Shown here one piece after another: positions 7,949 through 15,034 of a stretch of 24,157 bases of DNA (position 1 is the stretch's first letter; every line of letters begins with the position of its first letter). The DNA is from CBDUMN01 sp965368335 (lineage in GTDB: Bacteria > Pseudomonadota > Alphaproteobacteria > Rhodospirillales > JAPHRK01). Made by a program: the position numbers and the translations under genes. The stretch lies in the NCBI GenBank assembly GCA_965368335.1, contig CBDUMN010000051.1, forward strand, positions 1 to 24,157, written 5' to 3'. Under the pieces are notes generated by a model. It ran no database searches, had not been told where the DNA came from, and saw nothing but the letters and a program-made list of their open reading frames with translations.

Positions 7949-9078
7949 TTCCTTCGGAAGAACAGACCCTCATTCGCGACATGGCGCGGGATTTCGCCCG
8001 TGACCGCCTCAAGCCCTTTTCCGCCGACTGGGACAAAGAAAGCCGGTTCCCCAAGGAAGCCATCGCCGAAATGGCAGAATTGGGGTTTCTCGGCATGCTG
8101 ATCCCCGAAGAATGGGGCGGTGTCGGCGCAAGCTATCTGACCTATGCCATGGCCATTGAGGAATTGGCGGCCGGAGACGCATCGGTCACCACCGTCGTTG
8201 CGGTTCAGATGCTGGTCAACAACATTCTCCACCAAAGAGGCTCAACAGAACAAAAAGAAACCTGGCTCAAACCACTTGCGCAAGGGACCAAACTTTCAGC
8301 CTTTGCCCTGACCGAACCTCATGCGGGATCGGATGCTTCCAACCTCAAAACCAAGGCGGTCAAGACCGACAACGGCTGGGAAATTACCGGCTCCAAGCAG
8401 TTCATTACCAACGGATCGCATGCCGATGTTATCCTCGTCTTCGCCGTGACCGACCCTTCTGCCGGTCACCGGGGCATTTCCGCCTTTCTGGTTCCGGCTA
8501 ATACACCAGGGTTCGAAGTTGCCCGTTGTGAAGAAAAGATGGGCCAGAAAGCATCGGACGCCACGCACTTGATTTTCGATAGCGCGCAACTGCCCGATAC
8601 CGCACTGGTCGGTAATGAGGGCGAAGGCTACCGCTATGCGCTCGAAAACCTCGAGGCGGGACGGATCGGCATCGCCTCTCAATCCATCGGCATGGCCCGC
8701 GCCGCTTTCCAAGCCGCCACCGAATACGCCAAGGAGCGCGAAGCCTTCGGCAAGCCCATCGCCGAACATCAGGCCGTGGCTTTCCGGCTGGCCGACATGG
8801 CGACCGAAATCGAAGCCGCTCGCCAATTAACCTGGCACGCAGCCTCCATTCGCGACGCAGGCCAACGCTGCATAAAAGAGGCGGCCATGGCCAAATTATT
8901 CGCCTCCGAAATGGTCGAAAGGGTTTGCTCCGAAGCTATTCAAACTCATGGCGGATATGGATATATTAAAGACTACAGGGTCGAGCAGATTTATCGGGAT
9001 GCACGAATTTGCCGGATTTATGAAGGCACCTCTGATATCCAGAAAATGCTGATCAGCCGGGAAATCCTGAAGGAGTAA
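7945..9078 (+). CDS. Acyl-CoA dehydrogenase (FAD-dependent)
   Basis: The 377-residue protein aligns end to end with short- or branched-chain acyl-CoA dehydrogenases. FAD-binding elements 'AFALTEPHAGSD' and 'ITGSKQFITNG' are present, followed by the C-terminal helical domain with 'QTHGGYGYIKDY' and the catalytic-base motif 'IYEGTSDIQ' (Glu360, matching the general base of medium-chain dehydrogenase). It should oxidise an acyl-CoA to the trans-2-enoyl-CoA and pass electrons to ETF. The chain length or branching specificity cannot be told. No other beta-oxidation gene is nearby; the only coupled partner is the upstream MFS gene, through an ATGA overlap. Purine gene purB follows 90 nt later. Confidence 0.93.
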   Translation: MIPSEEQTLIRDMARDFARDRLKPFSADWDKESRFPKEAIAEMAELGFLGMLIPEEWGGVGASYLTYAMAIEELAAGDASVTTVVAVQMLVNNILHQRGSTEQKETWLKPLAQGTKLSAFALTEPHAGSDASNLKTKAVKTDNGWEITGSKQFITNGSHADVILVFAVTDPSAGHRGISAFLVPANTPGFEVARCEEKMGQKASDATHLIFDSAQLPDTALVGNEGEGYRYALENLEAGRIGIASQSIGMARAAFQAATEYAKEREAFGKPIAEHQAVAFRLADMATEIEAARQLTWHAASIRDAGQRCIKEAAMAKLFASEMVERVCSEAIQTHGGYGYIKDYRVEQIYRDARICRIYEGTSDIQKMLISREILKE

Positions 9079-9168
9079 ACCGAAAATAGCCTTTAAAAAC
9101 GGGCCGACTCCTGCTTTAACACCGGCTTTCCATCTTTTCACTCCTGTCTTTCGAGGAGCAGTTCCGCG

Positions 9169-10563
9169 ATGATTCCGCGTTATACCCGTCCGAAAATGGC
9201 CGCCATTTGGGAACCGGCCAATAAATTCCGTATCTGGTTTGAAATTGAGGCCCACGCCTGCGACGCCAACGCCAAACTGGGGCGCATCCCAGAAGCCGCG
9301 GCAAAGGCGGTTTGGGAAAAGGGTAACAAACCCTACACCCAAGAGCGCATCGACCGGATCGATGAGATCGAACTCGAGACGAAACACGACGTCATCGCCT
9401 TTACCACCGAACTGGCCGAACTGGTCGGCGAAGAAAGCCGTTTCGTCCATCAGGGCATGACCTCTTCCGACGTTTTGGATACCTGCCTCAGCGTTCAGCT
9501 CACCCAGGCGGCCGATATTCTCATTGAGGACGTCGAAGGCCTGCTCGACGCCCTGAAGCGCCGAGCCTTTGAAACCAAAGACATGCTCTGCATTGGCCGC
9601 TCCCACGGCATTCATGCCGAGCCGACGACTATGGGCATCAAGTTCGCTCGCTTCCACGCCGAGTTTCAGCGCAACCTACGGCGCTTGAAGGCAGCCCGAT
9701 ACGACATCGCCACCTGCGCCATCTCAGGCGCAATCGGAACCTTCGCTAATATCGATCCGAGCGTCGAAGAGTATGTCGCCGAGAAAATGGGCCTGACACC
9801 TGAACCGGTTTCAACCCAAGTCATTCCACGGGACCGCCACGCCAACTTCTTCGCCACCCTCGGCGTCATCGCGTCATCCCTGGAAAACATTGCCGTTGAA
9901 ATTCGCCATCTACAGCGCACCGAAGTGCGGGAAGCACAGGAATATTTCGCTCCAGGGCAAAAAGGGTCTTCGGCCATGCCCCATAAGCGCAATCCCATCC
10001 TGACCGAAAATTTGACCGGTCTCGCCCGTTTGGTCCGCATGACCGTCGTTCCGGCGATGGAAAACGTGGCGCTCTGGCATGAGCGGGACATTTCCCACTC
10101 CTCTGTTGAACGCGGCATTGGTCCCGATGCAACGGTAACCCTTGATTTTGCGCTTGGCCGGATGACCAGCGTGATCGAAAAATTAGTCGTTTATCCCAAC
10201 AACATGCTCGCTCAGGTCTATAACTTTGGCGGCATCCACGACGCTCAGCGGGTTTTACTCCACCTGACCCAAAATGGCGTCAGCCGCGAAGACGCCTACA
10301 AAGTTGTCCAACGCAACGCCATGCGGGTTTGGAAAAGTTTCGGCATCGACCCCGACAACCCCGACGTAACGCCCGAACTGGACGATGTGGAAAAAGAAGC
10401 GGCCAACCACGCCAATCGTTTGTTCCACTTCCTGTCAAACGATGAAGAATTGGCGAAAACCTTGAGCGTCGAAGACCTTAAGGCGCTGCTAGAAGAAGAT
10501 TCAGCGGCTTATCATACCAAGCATGTGGACACGATCTTTGAGCGTGTGTTCAGCAAAAGCTAA
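9169..10563 (+). CDS. purB: Adenylosuccinate lyase
   Basis: The 464-residue enzyme belongs to the fumarase/aspartase superfamily and splits SAICAR to AICAR plus fumarate and adenylosuccinate to AMP plus fumarate in purine synthesis. Visible signatures are 'HQGMTSSDVLDT' (94-105), 'GRSHGIHAEPTTMG' (143-156) with the catalytic-type histidine, and the superfamily signature 'GSSAMPHKRNP' (266-276). The usual length in alphaproteobacteria is about 430-440 as recalled; the surplus seems to be an acidic stretch of roughly 25-30 residues near 390-430 ('GIDPDNPDVTPELDDVEKEA' onward). The ATG follows a CGAGGAG ribosome-binding site. A strong terminator follows, so purB is transcribed separately from the downstream genes. 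Confidence 0.95.
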   Translation: MIPRYTRPKMAAIWEPANKFRIWFEIEAHACDANAKLGRIPEAAAKAVWEKGNKPYTQERIDRIDEIELETKHDVIAFTTELAELVGEESRFVHQGMTSSDVLDTCLSVQLTQAADILIEDVEGLLDALKRRAFETKDMLCIGRSHGIHAEPTTMGIKFARFHAEFQRNLRRLKAARYDIATCAISGAIGTFANIDPSVEEYVAEKMGLTPEPVSTQVIPRDRHANFFATLGVIASSLENIAVEIRHLQRTEVREAQEYFAPGQKGSSAMPHKRNPILTENLTGLARLVRMTVVPAMENVALWHERDISHSSVERGIGPDATVTLDFALGRMTSVIEKLVVYPNNMLAQVYNFGGIHDAQRVLLHLTQNGVSREDAYKVVQRNAMRVWKSFGIDPDNPDVTPELDDVEKEAANHANRLFHFLSNDEELAKTLSVEDLKALLEEDSAAYHTKHVDTIFERVFSKS

Positions 10564-10589
10564 CGCAGAGAACTCAAAACCCAATTAAG

Positions 10590-10619
10590 ACGGCACGCAT
10601 AAAAAGTGTGCCGTTTTTT
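10590..10619 (+). terminator. Rho-independent terminator after purB
   Basis: The stem ACGGCACGC / GTGTGCCGT is 9 bp with one G-T pair, has a 7-nt loop, and runs straight into TTTTTT. It starts 27 nt after the purB stop. Confidence 0.88.
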
Positions 10620-10637
10620 CATCACAAACCATAAGGG

Positions 10638-10660
10638 TGATTAACAGCATTATTTAATCA
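10638..10660. promoter_or_regulatory. Inverted repeat TGATTAA-N9-TTAATCA
   Basis: A perfect 7-bp inverted repeat with a 9-nt spacer lies just past the purB terminator and about 150 nt upstream of the small secreted protein gene. The arrangement fits the binding site of a dimeric regulator, and no T-run follows. No convincing promoter hexamers were found between it and the gene, so its target is uncertain. Confidence 0.35.
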
Positions 10661-10810
10661 ATCAAAGATGCAGCTTCCCCCGCTGAATTGTGGAAATAGC
10701 GTATATCAATCTTTCCTATTTGAACCTGCGATTGAAACCCTAAGGCGAATCTTCCAAACACACCCGCATGGGGTATTTGGCGCAGTTTTTCATTCGGGGG
10801 TAAGCTTTAG

Positions 10811-11173
10811 ATGTTGAAATCAAAATTCACTGGCTTTGCCGTACTCGCAGGAGCTTTTCTGACTTTCACCACGGCCGATGCCGCCCCTGCGCAAAAGGTC
10901 GATGTAACGGTCAAGTCCCTTTGCACCGAGAAGGGCACTCACTTCAACATTCTCAACAACGGCCCGAAATGGCCGGAAAAAGCCAAGTTGAAAATTTTCT
11001 TTGCTGACGACCAATCGGAAATTACCGTCCGTAAAATTAAGCTTGGCCAGGGACATAGCGCCTCTTTCCGCATCAAGACAAAAATCGCTGCAGGCCGCCC
11101 ACTTGGCGTTTATGTCGACCCAGAATGGTATGAGCGACAGTTTAAATTCGATGCAACGCAAAAATGTACGTAG
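10811..11173 (+). CDS. Small secreted protein of unknown function with two cysteines
   Basis: The 120-residue product starts with a basic end and a hydrophobic stretch followed by 'TTADAAPA', a typical signal peptidase I site (cleavage likely after residue 24). The mature part of about 95 residues is basic and beta-rich in character, with one cysteine near its start ('SLCTEKG') and one next to the C-terminus ('QKCT'), which could form a disulfide closing the domain. I do not recognise the family; a small immunoglobulin-like or CARDB-like fold would be a guess. It is a single-gene unit: a terminator precedes it and another follows 24 nt after the stop. A GGGGG ribosome-binding element is upstream. 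Confidence 0.75.
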   Translation: MLKSKFTGFAVLAGAFLTFTTADAAPAQKVDVTVKSLCTEKGTHFNILNNGPKWPEKAKLKIFFADDQSEITVRKIKLGQGHSASFRIKTKIAAGRPLGVYVDPEWYERQFKFDATQKCT

Positions 11174-11196
11174 GACAACCCCACCAAATTGCATAC

Positions 11197-11225
11197 AAAA
11201 AGACGCTGTTGTGGCGTCTTTTTTT
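11197..11225 (+). terminator. Rho-independent terminator after the small secreted protein gene
   Basis: The perfect stem AAAAAGACGC / GCGTCTTTTT has a 7-nt loop and continues into a T-run of seven. The A-rich left arm means it could also work on the opposite strand, but no gene ends there. Confidence 0.9.
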
Positions 11226-11282
11226 ATTCCATCATTAATTGCAAAACAATGAGTTAGACCATGATCATTGGATTAATTCTTT

Positions 11283-11340
11283 TTGACTTAATCCCGTAAA
11301 ATCTTAACAATTGACGTATATGTTTCCCTTGCAACTATTT
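11283..11340 (+). promoter_or_regulatory. Candidate promoter region for the PAS/chemoreceptor pair
   Basis: TTGACT (11283-11288) is followed after 17 nt by AACAAT (11306-11311), and a second -35-like TTGACG (11311-11316) is followed by ACTATT after 17 nt. Both -10 elements are weak matches. GTAAAATCTTAAC (11296-11308), close to the palindrome upstream of moxR, lies between the first two hexamers. Which promoter is used cannot be decided. Confidence 0.35.
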
Positions 11341-11399
11341 TTTTGGGGGGAATGGCTGCTACTGCATAACTGTCTATTAGGGGCAATGAGGGTGGAAAA

Positions 11400-11924
11400 A
11401 TGAAAGCGCTTCCTGCGCTAACCGGCCAAGAGCGTCACTTCGACGCGAATGAAGTCATTGTTAGCAAAACCGATCTCAAAGGGAAAATCACCTATGCCAA
11501 TCAGGTTTTCCTGAGGCTCTCCGGCTACACCGAGCAGGAATTATTAGGCGCCCCCCACAACTTGATCCGTCACCCGGAAATGCCGCGATGCGTTTTCAAG
11601 CTTTTATGGGACACGATCGCTGCCGGGAAGGAAATTTTCGCCTACGTGATCAACCGGTCTAAAAACGGCGATCACTACTGGGTCTTCGCCCACGTCACGC
11701 CAAGCTATGACGCCAGAGGAAAGATTGTCGGCTACCACTCCAATCGCCGGGTTCCCCGCCGCGAACCGCTCGACAACGTTATCATTCCAACCTACCGCGC
11801 CTTGTGTCAGGTTGAAAAACAAAACCCCAATCCACGCGATGGAATGGCGGCCTCGCTCGATGTCGTCGTCAACATGCTGAAAGAGAAAGGAGTAAGCTAC
11901 GATGAGTGGATCCTCTCCCTCTAA
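11400..11924 (+). CDS. Stand-alone Aer-type PAS domain protein (CetB-like energy-taxis sensor)
   Basis: This 174-residue cytoplasmic protein is a single PAS domain of the aerotaxis-receptor type. Visible features are 'TDLKGKITYANQVFLRLSGY', 'NLIRHPEMPRCVFKLLW' (residues 54-70) and 'NGDHYWVFAHVTPSYDARG'. In Aer proteins this region binds FAD and reports redox state. Its numbering runs in step with E. coli Aer as recalled: R57 and H58 are kept and position 60 is Glu where Aer has Asp. There is no membrane segment or signalling domain. Its last 23 nt overlap the start of the chemoreceptor gene in another frame, so the two halves are made together. The arrangement matches the two-protein CetA/CetB energy-taxis system of Campylobacter, though here the PAS gene comes first. 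GAGGGTGG precedes the ATG. Confidence 0.85.
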   Translation: MKALPALTGQERHFDANEVIVSKTDLKGKITYANQVFLRLSGYTEQELLGAPHNLIRHPEMPRCVFKLLWDTIAAGKEIFAYVINRSKNGDHYWVFAHVTPSYDARGKIVGYHSNRRVPRREPLDNVIIPTYRALCQVEKQNPNPRDGMAASLDVVVNMLKEKGVSYDEWILSL

Positions 11925-13482
11925 GCCAAGCATCACGGGCTCATCCCTATTCAAGACCCGGTGGTTGATGCAATTGGCCATCATCACCTCCATTGCAACA
12001 ATCGCAATGCATTTTCTTTCAGCTGATAAGTCGCTGCTCATTCTCATTCCAGCAATTCCTACGGTCCTTTTCATTTTCGGCGCTATTTTCTATGAGCAGA
12101 AAATTATGCGTGAACTGCAGAGAGGTCGCGATATTTGTCAAACCGCAGCCAAGGGCGACTTTGAGGCGCGCGTCACCGATATCCGAGAAACCGGCAGCCT
12201 GGGTGAAATGCTCTGGGCGATAAACGACCTGATCGACCGGACAGACTCTTTCGTTCGCGAATCGGCAACGGCTATGGAATATGTCAGTCAGAAAAAATAC
12301 TTCCGCCCCATCGTCGAAACCGGACAACTGGGCATTTTCCTGAGCGCAACCCAAAATATCAACCAAGCCATCAATCAGGCGGACCTCGCTCATAAGGAAC
12401 AGGTCAAGGTAGAAGAAGAGGTTGCTGAAATTGTTATGGCCGCCGGTGTCGGCGATTTTTCTGCACGGCTTGAAACCCGAGGCAAGGAAGGCTTTATGAA
12501 AAGCCTTGCGGAAGGCATCAATAGCCTGCTGATCATGGTAGATAACGGATTGGATGAGGTTTCGGAGGTCGTTACAGCCCTTTCCGAGGGCAACCTGGAT
12601 AAACGCATGGTCAAGGATTACCAGGGCGCATTTCTCGTCCTCAAAAACGACCTGAACGCCATGTCCGAAAAACTTGATCAGATCGTCTCCGAAGTCATGG
12701 AAAGTTCTGAAACGGTTAGTACCGGCGCATCCCAGATCGCGGCAGGAAACTCCGACCTCGCTCAACGCACCGAGCAGCAAGCCAATAGTGTCGAATCCAC
12801 AGCGACCGCCATGGAAGAATTAACCGCTACCGTGCGAAGCAACGCCAACAACGCGACCGAAGCCAGCAGTGTCGCCAGCTCAACCCGCGACGCGGCGCGA
12901 GCCAATGGCGAGATCATGGATCAGGCCGTAACGGCAATGAACGAAATCGAAGAATCATCGAGTAAAATCACCGAAATCGTCGGAATGATCGATGAAATTT
13001 CCTTCCAAACCAACCTGCTGGCCTTGAACGCCGCTGTTGAGGCGGCGCGAGCAGGTGAAGCGGGTAAGGGCTTCGCCGTCGTTGCTCAAGAAGTGCGTTC
13101 GCTTGCCCAACGTTCCAGCGAATCATCAAAGCAGATCAAGGACCTGATCACCGATACGAGCAGCCACATCAACGATGGCGTTTCTCTGGTCAATCAGGCT
13201 GGCGAGTCACTTGCTCAGATCGTTAAATCCATCGACCAGGTCGCCGAGTTGGTCGTCGATATTTCTTCGGCTAGCCAGGAACAATCTCAGGGCCTTGAGG
13301 ATGTCGGCCGAGCTGTCAGCCAGATGGATGAAATTACGCAACACAACGCCGCCCTGGTTGAAGAAGCGGCGGCCGCCTCGGAAAGTCTCGCCCAAACCGC
13401 TCAGGGAATGCAGGCGCAGATGCAATTTTTCCAGCGCTCGGACAAACCGCCCGCAGAAAACGTCGAAGAGCAGGCGGCTTAA
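11902..13482 (+). CDS. Methyl-accepting chemotaxis protein lacking a sensor domain (CetA/Aer C-terminal-like)
   Basis: The 526-residue receptor has two membrane helices (about 22-40 and 44-63) joined by only a few residues, so it has no periplasmic sensor. HAMP-like segments follow (about 64-118, 170-216 and 217-265) and then a full signalling domain. The hairpin tip that contacts CheA and CheW is intact: 'EISFQTNLLALNAAVEAARA' (365-384), then 'GEAGKGFAVVAQEVR'. No C-terminal NWETF-type CheR-binding pentapeptide is present; it ends 'VEEQAA'. A membrane hairpin plus HAMP plus signalling domain is what remains of Aer after removing its PAS domain, and a PAS gene overlaps its start by 23 nt. The ATG has an excellent AAAGGAG site inside the upstream gene. 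It should transmit PAS redox signals to the chemotaxis kinase. Confidence 0.92.
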   Translation: MSGSSPSKPSITGSSLFKTRWLMQLAIITSIATIAMHFLSADKSLLILIPAIPTVLFIFGAIFYEQKIMRELQRGRDICQTAAKGDFEARVTDIRETGSLGEMLWAINDLIDRTDSFVRESATAMEYVSQKKYFRPIVETGQLGIFLSATQNINQAINQADLAHKEQVKVEEEVAEIVMAAGVGDFSARLETRGKEGFMKSLAEGINSLLIMVDNGLDEVSEVVTALSEGNLDKRMVKDYQGAFLVLKNDLNAMSEKLDQIVSEVMESSETVSTGASQIAAGNSDLAQRTEQQANSVESTATAMEELTATVRSNANNATEASSVASSTRDAARANGEIMDQAVTAMNEIEESSSKITEIVGMIDEISFQTNLLALNAAVEAARAGEAGKGFAVVAQEVRSLAQRSSESSKQIKDLITDTSSHINDGVSLVNQAGESLAQIVKSIDQVAELVVDISSASQEQSQGLEDVGRAVSQMDEITQHNAALVEEAAAASESLAQTAQGMQAQMQFFQRSDKPPAENVEEQAA

Positions 13483-13487
13483 TCAAA

Positions 13488-13519
13488 AAGGAAGAGGAGG
13501 CGAAAGTCTCCTTTTCTTT
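13488..13519. terminator. Probable bidirectional terminator after the chemoreceptor gene
   Basis: A 14-bp stem (13488-13501 with 13506-13519, including G-T pairs) encloses a GAAA loop. The plus-strand right arm is T-rich (CTTTTCTTT). Read on the minus strand, the hairpin ends in CCTTTTT, so it may also end the minus-strand small gene whose stop is only 15 nt away. Confidence 0.65.
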
Positions 13520-13534
13520 GCATCGGCCAATATC

Positions 13535-13663
13535 TCAGGAAAAAGCGTAAATGAGAATGCCGAAACAAGCATAAAGGACAACACCCACGGCAAACATCTT
13601 CGTTGGGCTTACCATCATATCCTGCACGACATGATGTTCCTCTGATAGCTTAAGTTGCGGCAT
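13535..13663 (-). CDS. 42-residue single-pass membrane protein (paralogue of the one at 20350)
   Basis: This 42-codon frame was found by reading the minus strand of an otherwise empty gap. It has a polar N-terminal half with two histidines (residues 10-11) and one hydrophobic helix from about residue 22 to 41. It shares the pattern P-x-x-M-x-x-x-G-V-x-L-Y-x-x-x-G with a 45-residue frame at 20350-20487; the positions match without gaps (P20/P21, M23/M24, G27/G28, Y31/Y32, G35/G36). Two independent small frames with the same pattern are hard to explain by chance, so both are probably real. The function is unknown; subunit-stabilising peptides of membrane complexes are one possibility. The ribosome-binding site before 13663 is weak, and internal ATGs at codons 16 and 17 with AGGAT upstream could be used instead. 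Confidence 0.6.
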   Translation of the reverse strand: MPQLKLSEEHHVVQDMMVSPTKMFAVGVVLYACFGILIYAFS

Positions 13664-13799
13664 ACCGTTTGATCTCACAGTTGGAGAAAATGCTCCCTAG
13701 AGGGTAATCGAATTAGGTTGACCTATTTTAAGAACGATCCGACCCTAGCAGCATCCGATGCCGCTTAGATGGTAAGCCAGGCACCGAAATTCAACCCCT

Positions 13800-13828
13800 A
13801 ATAAAACAAGGCTACCATGAATACCTTG
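13800..13828 (-). terminator. Weak candidate terminator after the AraC-type regulator gene
   Basis: Read on the minus strand, CAAGGTA pairs with TAGCCTTG, with one bulged base and a 7-nt loop, and TTTTATT follows. It lies 11 nt past the regulator's stop. The stem is short and imperfect. Confidence 0.4.
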
Positions 13829-13838
13829 CCAAGAGGTT

Positions 13839-14897
13839 TCACTGCAAAGGGCCGTCAGTCCGCTCCCCGCCATTTTCCTCAAGCCATTTTCGAGGCGTCA
13901 CCCCCGTCCAGCGCTTAAAAGCCCTGTGAAAACCGGCTGAATCAGCAAAACCCAACAAATAGGCGGTCTCACTAATTGGAAGATTGCCCAACAAGTATTC
14001 AAAAGCCGTTTCTCTTCTCACCCCCGAGAGCTCTGCCTGAAACGACGTGCCAAGTGCGGAAAGTCTTCGCTGGAGACTTCGCCCTGTCAGGCCGAAAGCA
14101 GCGGCTATTTCCTCAAGCTCCGGCGGCTGGCCGGGAAGTTGCTGCAGAAGTCTTTGCCGCAAGCCATGCAGCAAGGGGTCCAAATCTGTCAGTTTCGACA
14201 AAATAGCTTCCGCATGACGGCTTAGAATAGAGCTAAGCGCAGCATTGGCTTGGGTTAATGGGCGCTTTAAGTCCGTAGCGGCAATAACGACCGCATTATC
14301 AGCCTGCTCAAACATGGGAAGAACACCGAAGGCATCCAGATAGGCCCCGGTGTCTTCGGGTGCAGCGTGGGTAAAACGCACCTCCTCAGGAACAATTTTA
14401 GTTCCTGTGATCCACTTGGCGAAGACCACGAGACAAGCAAGAATGGCTTCAATTCGTTCTTTTCGACAAGGAATATCCTTATCAACAAGATCGTAGACTA
14501 AGACGGCCGCTCCATCCGACACACCCGACGAATGGGAGACGGTTAAAATCCCCCCATCACCAACGAGAACGGCAAAACGGGCCGCCTGCTCCAAGGCCTC
14601 CTGCAATGAGGCGCAAGTCATTAGTAAATGCCCCAAAACACTGAAGGAGCCCGGTCTAATATGCCGTCCAACTTTCAAACCAATCAGCCCGTCACCCGTC
14701 TCGACGCGAGCCGCCTGCCAAAGCTTTGAAACCGTTTCAACGGGCAAACGGGCATCTGGATCGGAAAGTTGCTCCGGCGCGACGGCAGCAGATGCAAGGA
14801 TTGATTCGGCCTTCACGTCCCCTTGCCCATCAGAAAAGGCATCAAGCAGCGTGTTGATGTAGCTGGCGGAAACTGTGCGTTGTTTTTCCAGAGACAT
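13839..14897 (-). CDS. AraC-family transcriptional regulator
   Basis: This 352-residue protein has an N-terminal domain of the Arabinose_bd type (PF12625), seen in 'LPVETVSKLWQAARVETGD' and 'GSFSVLGHLLMTCASLQEAL', and a C-terminal AraC double helix-turn-helix from about residue 258 to 342. The second helix-turn-helix ends in 'LLGFADSAGFHRAFKRWTGV' and 'TPRKWL', the AraC signature. Relatives of this architecture control catabolic or virulence genes in response to small molecules. It is divergent from the five-gene oxidoreductase/transporter operon, with 137 nt between start codons, so it is the natural candidate for controlling that operon; this is inferred from position. GAGG lies about 8 nt before the ATG. 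Confidence 0.92.
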   Translation of the reverse strand: MSLEKQRTVSASYINTLLDAFSDGQGDVKAESILASAAVAPEQLSDPDARLPVETVSKLWQAARVETGDGLIGLKVGRHIRPGSFSVLGHLLMTCASLQEALEQAARFAVLVGDGGILTVSHSSGVSDGAAVLVYDLVDKDIPCRKERIEAILACLVVFAKWITGTKIVPEEVRFTHAAPEDTGAYLDAFGVLPMFEQADNAVVIAATDLKRPLTQANAALSSILSRHAEAILSKLTDLDPLLHGLRQRLLQQLPGQPPELEEIAAAFGLTGRSLQRRLSALGTSFQAELSGVRRETAFEYLLGNLPISETAYLLGFADSAGFHRAFKRWTGVTPRKWLEENGGERTDGPLQ

Positions 14898-14950
14898 CCG
14901 GCCTCGACTGGTGACGTTTTAAGACAGTTGTTTGTCGTCCCTGGCTAGTG

Positions 14951-14979
14951 ATTCAGCCGAACGCTCATGCCAGTATACT
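14951..14979 (+). promoter_or_regulatory. Candidate promoter of the five-gene operon
   Basis: TATACT (14974-14979) is a good -10 hexamer, preceded at 16 nt by TTCAGC (14952-14957), a poor -35. A weak -35 is what would be expected of a promoter helped by an activator such as the divergent AraC-type protein. GACA-N6-TGTC (14926-14939) lies just upstream. Confidence 0.35.
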
Positions 14980-15034
14980 TACCAATAAACCTTAGCAGGC
15001 AAAAGCCTCACCGAACGACAGGGAGAATAAGCGG

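Noticed and set aside
8896..9657. 253-residue open frame antisense to the acyl-CoA dehydrogenase end and purB start
   Set aside because: It runs across two well-supported genes and their gap, and the translation resembles no known protein.
10668..10817. 49-codon open frame upstream of and overlapping the small secreted protein gene
   Set aside because: No ribosome-binding site precedes its ATG, the peptide shows no recognisable pattern, and it overlaps a gene with a clear signal peptide and start.
12019..12780. 253-residue open frame antisense to the chemoreceptor gene
   Set aside because: The plus strand carries an unmistakable chemoreceptor across the whole stretch; the antisense protein has no domain pattern and reflects codon bias.
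13664..13838. Possible RNA gene or tRNA remnant in the gap upstream of the 42-residue protein
   Set aside because: No cloverleaf, CCA end or conserved tRNA or small-RNA core could be built; only short palindromes such as CCCTAGAGGG are present.
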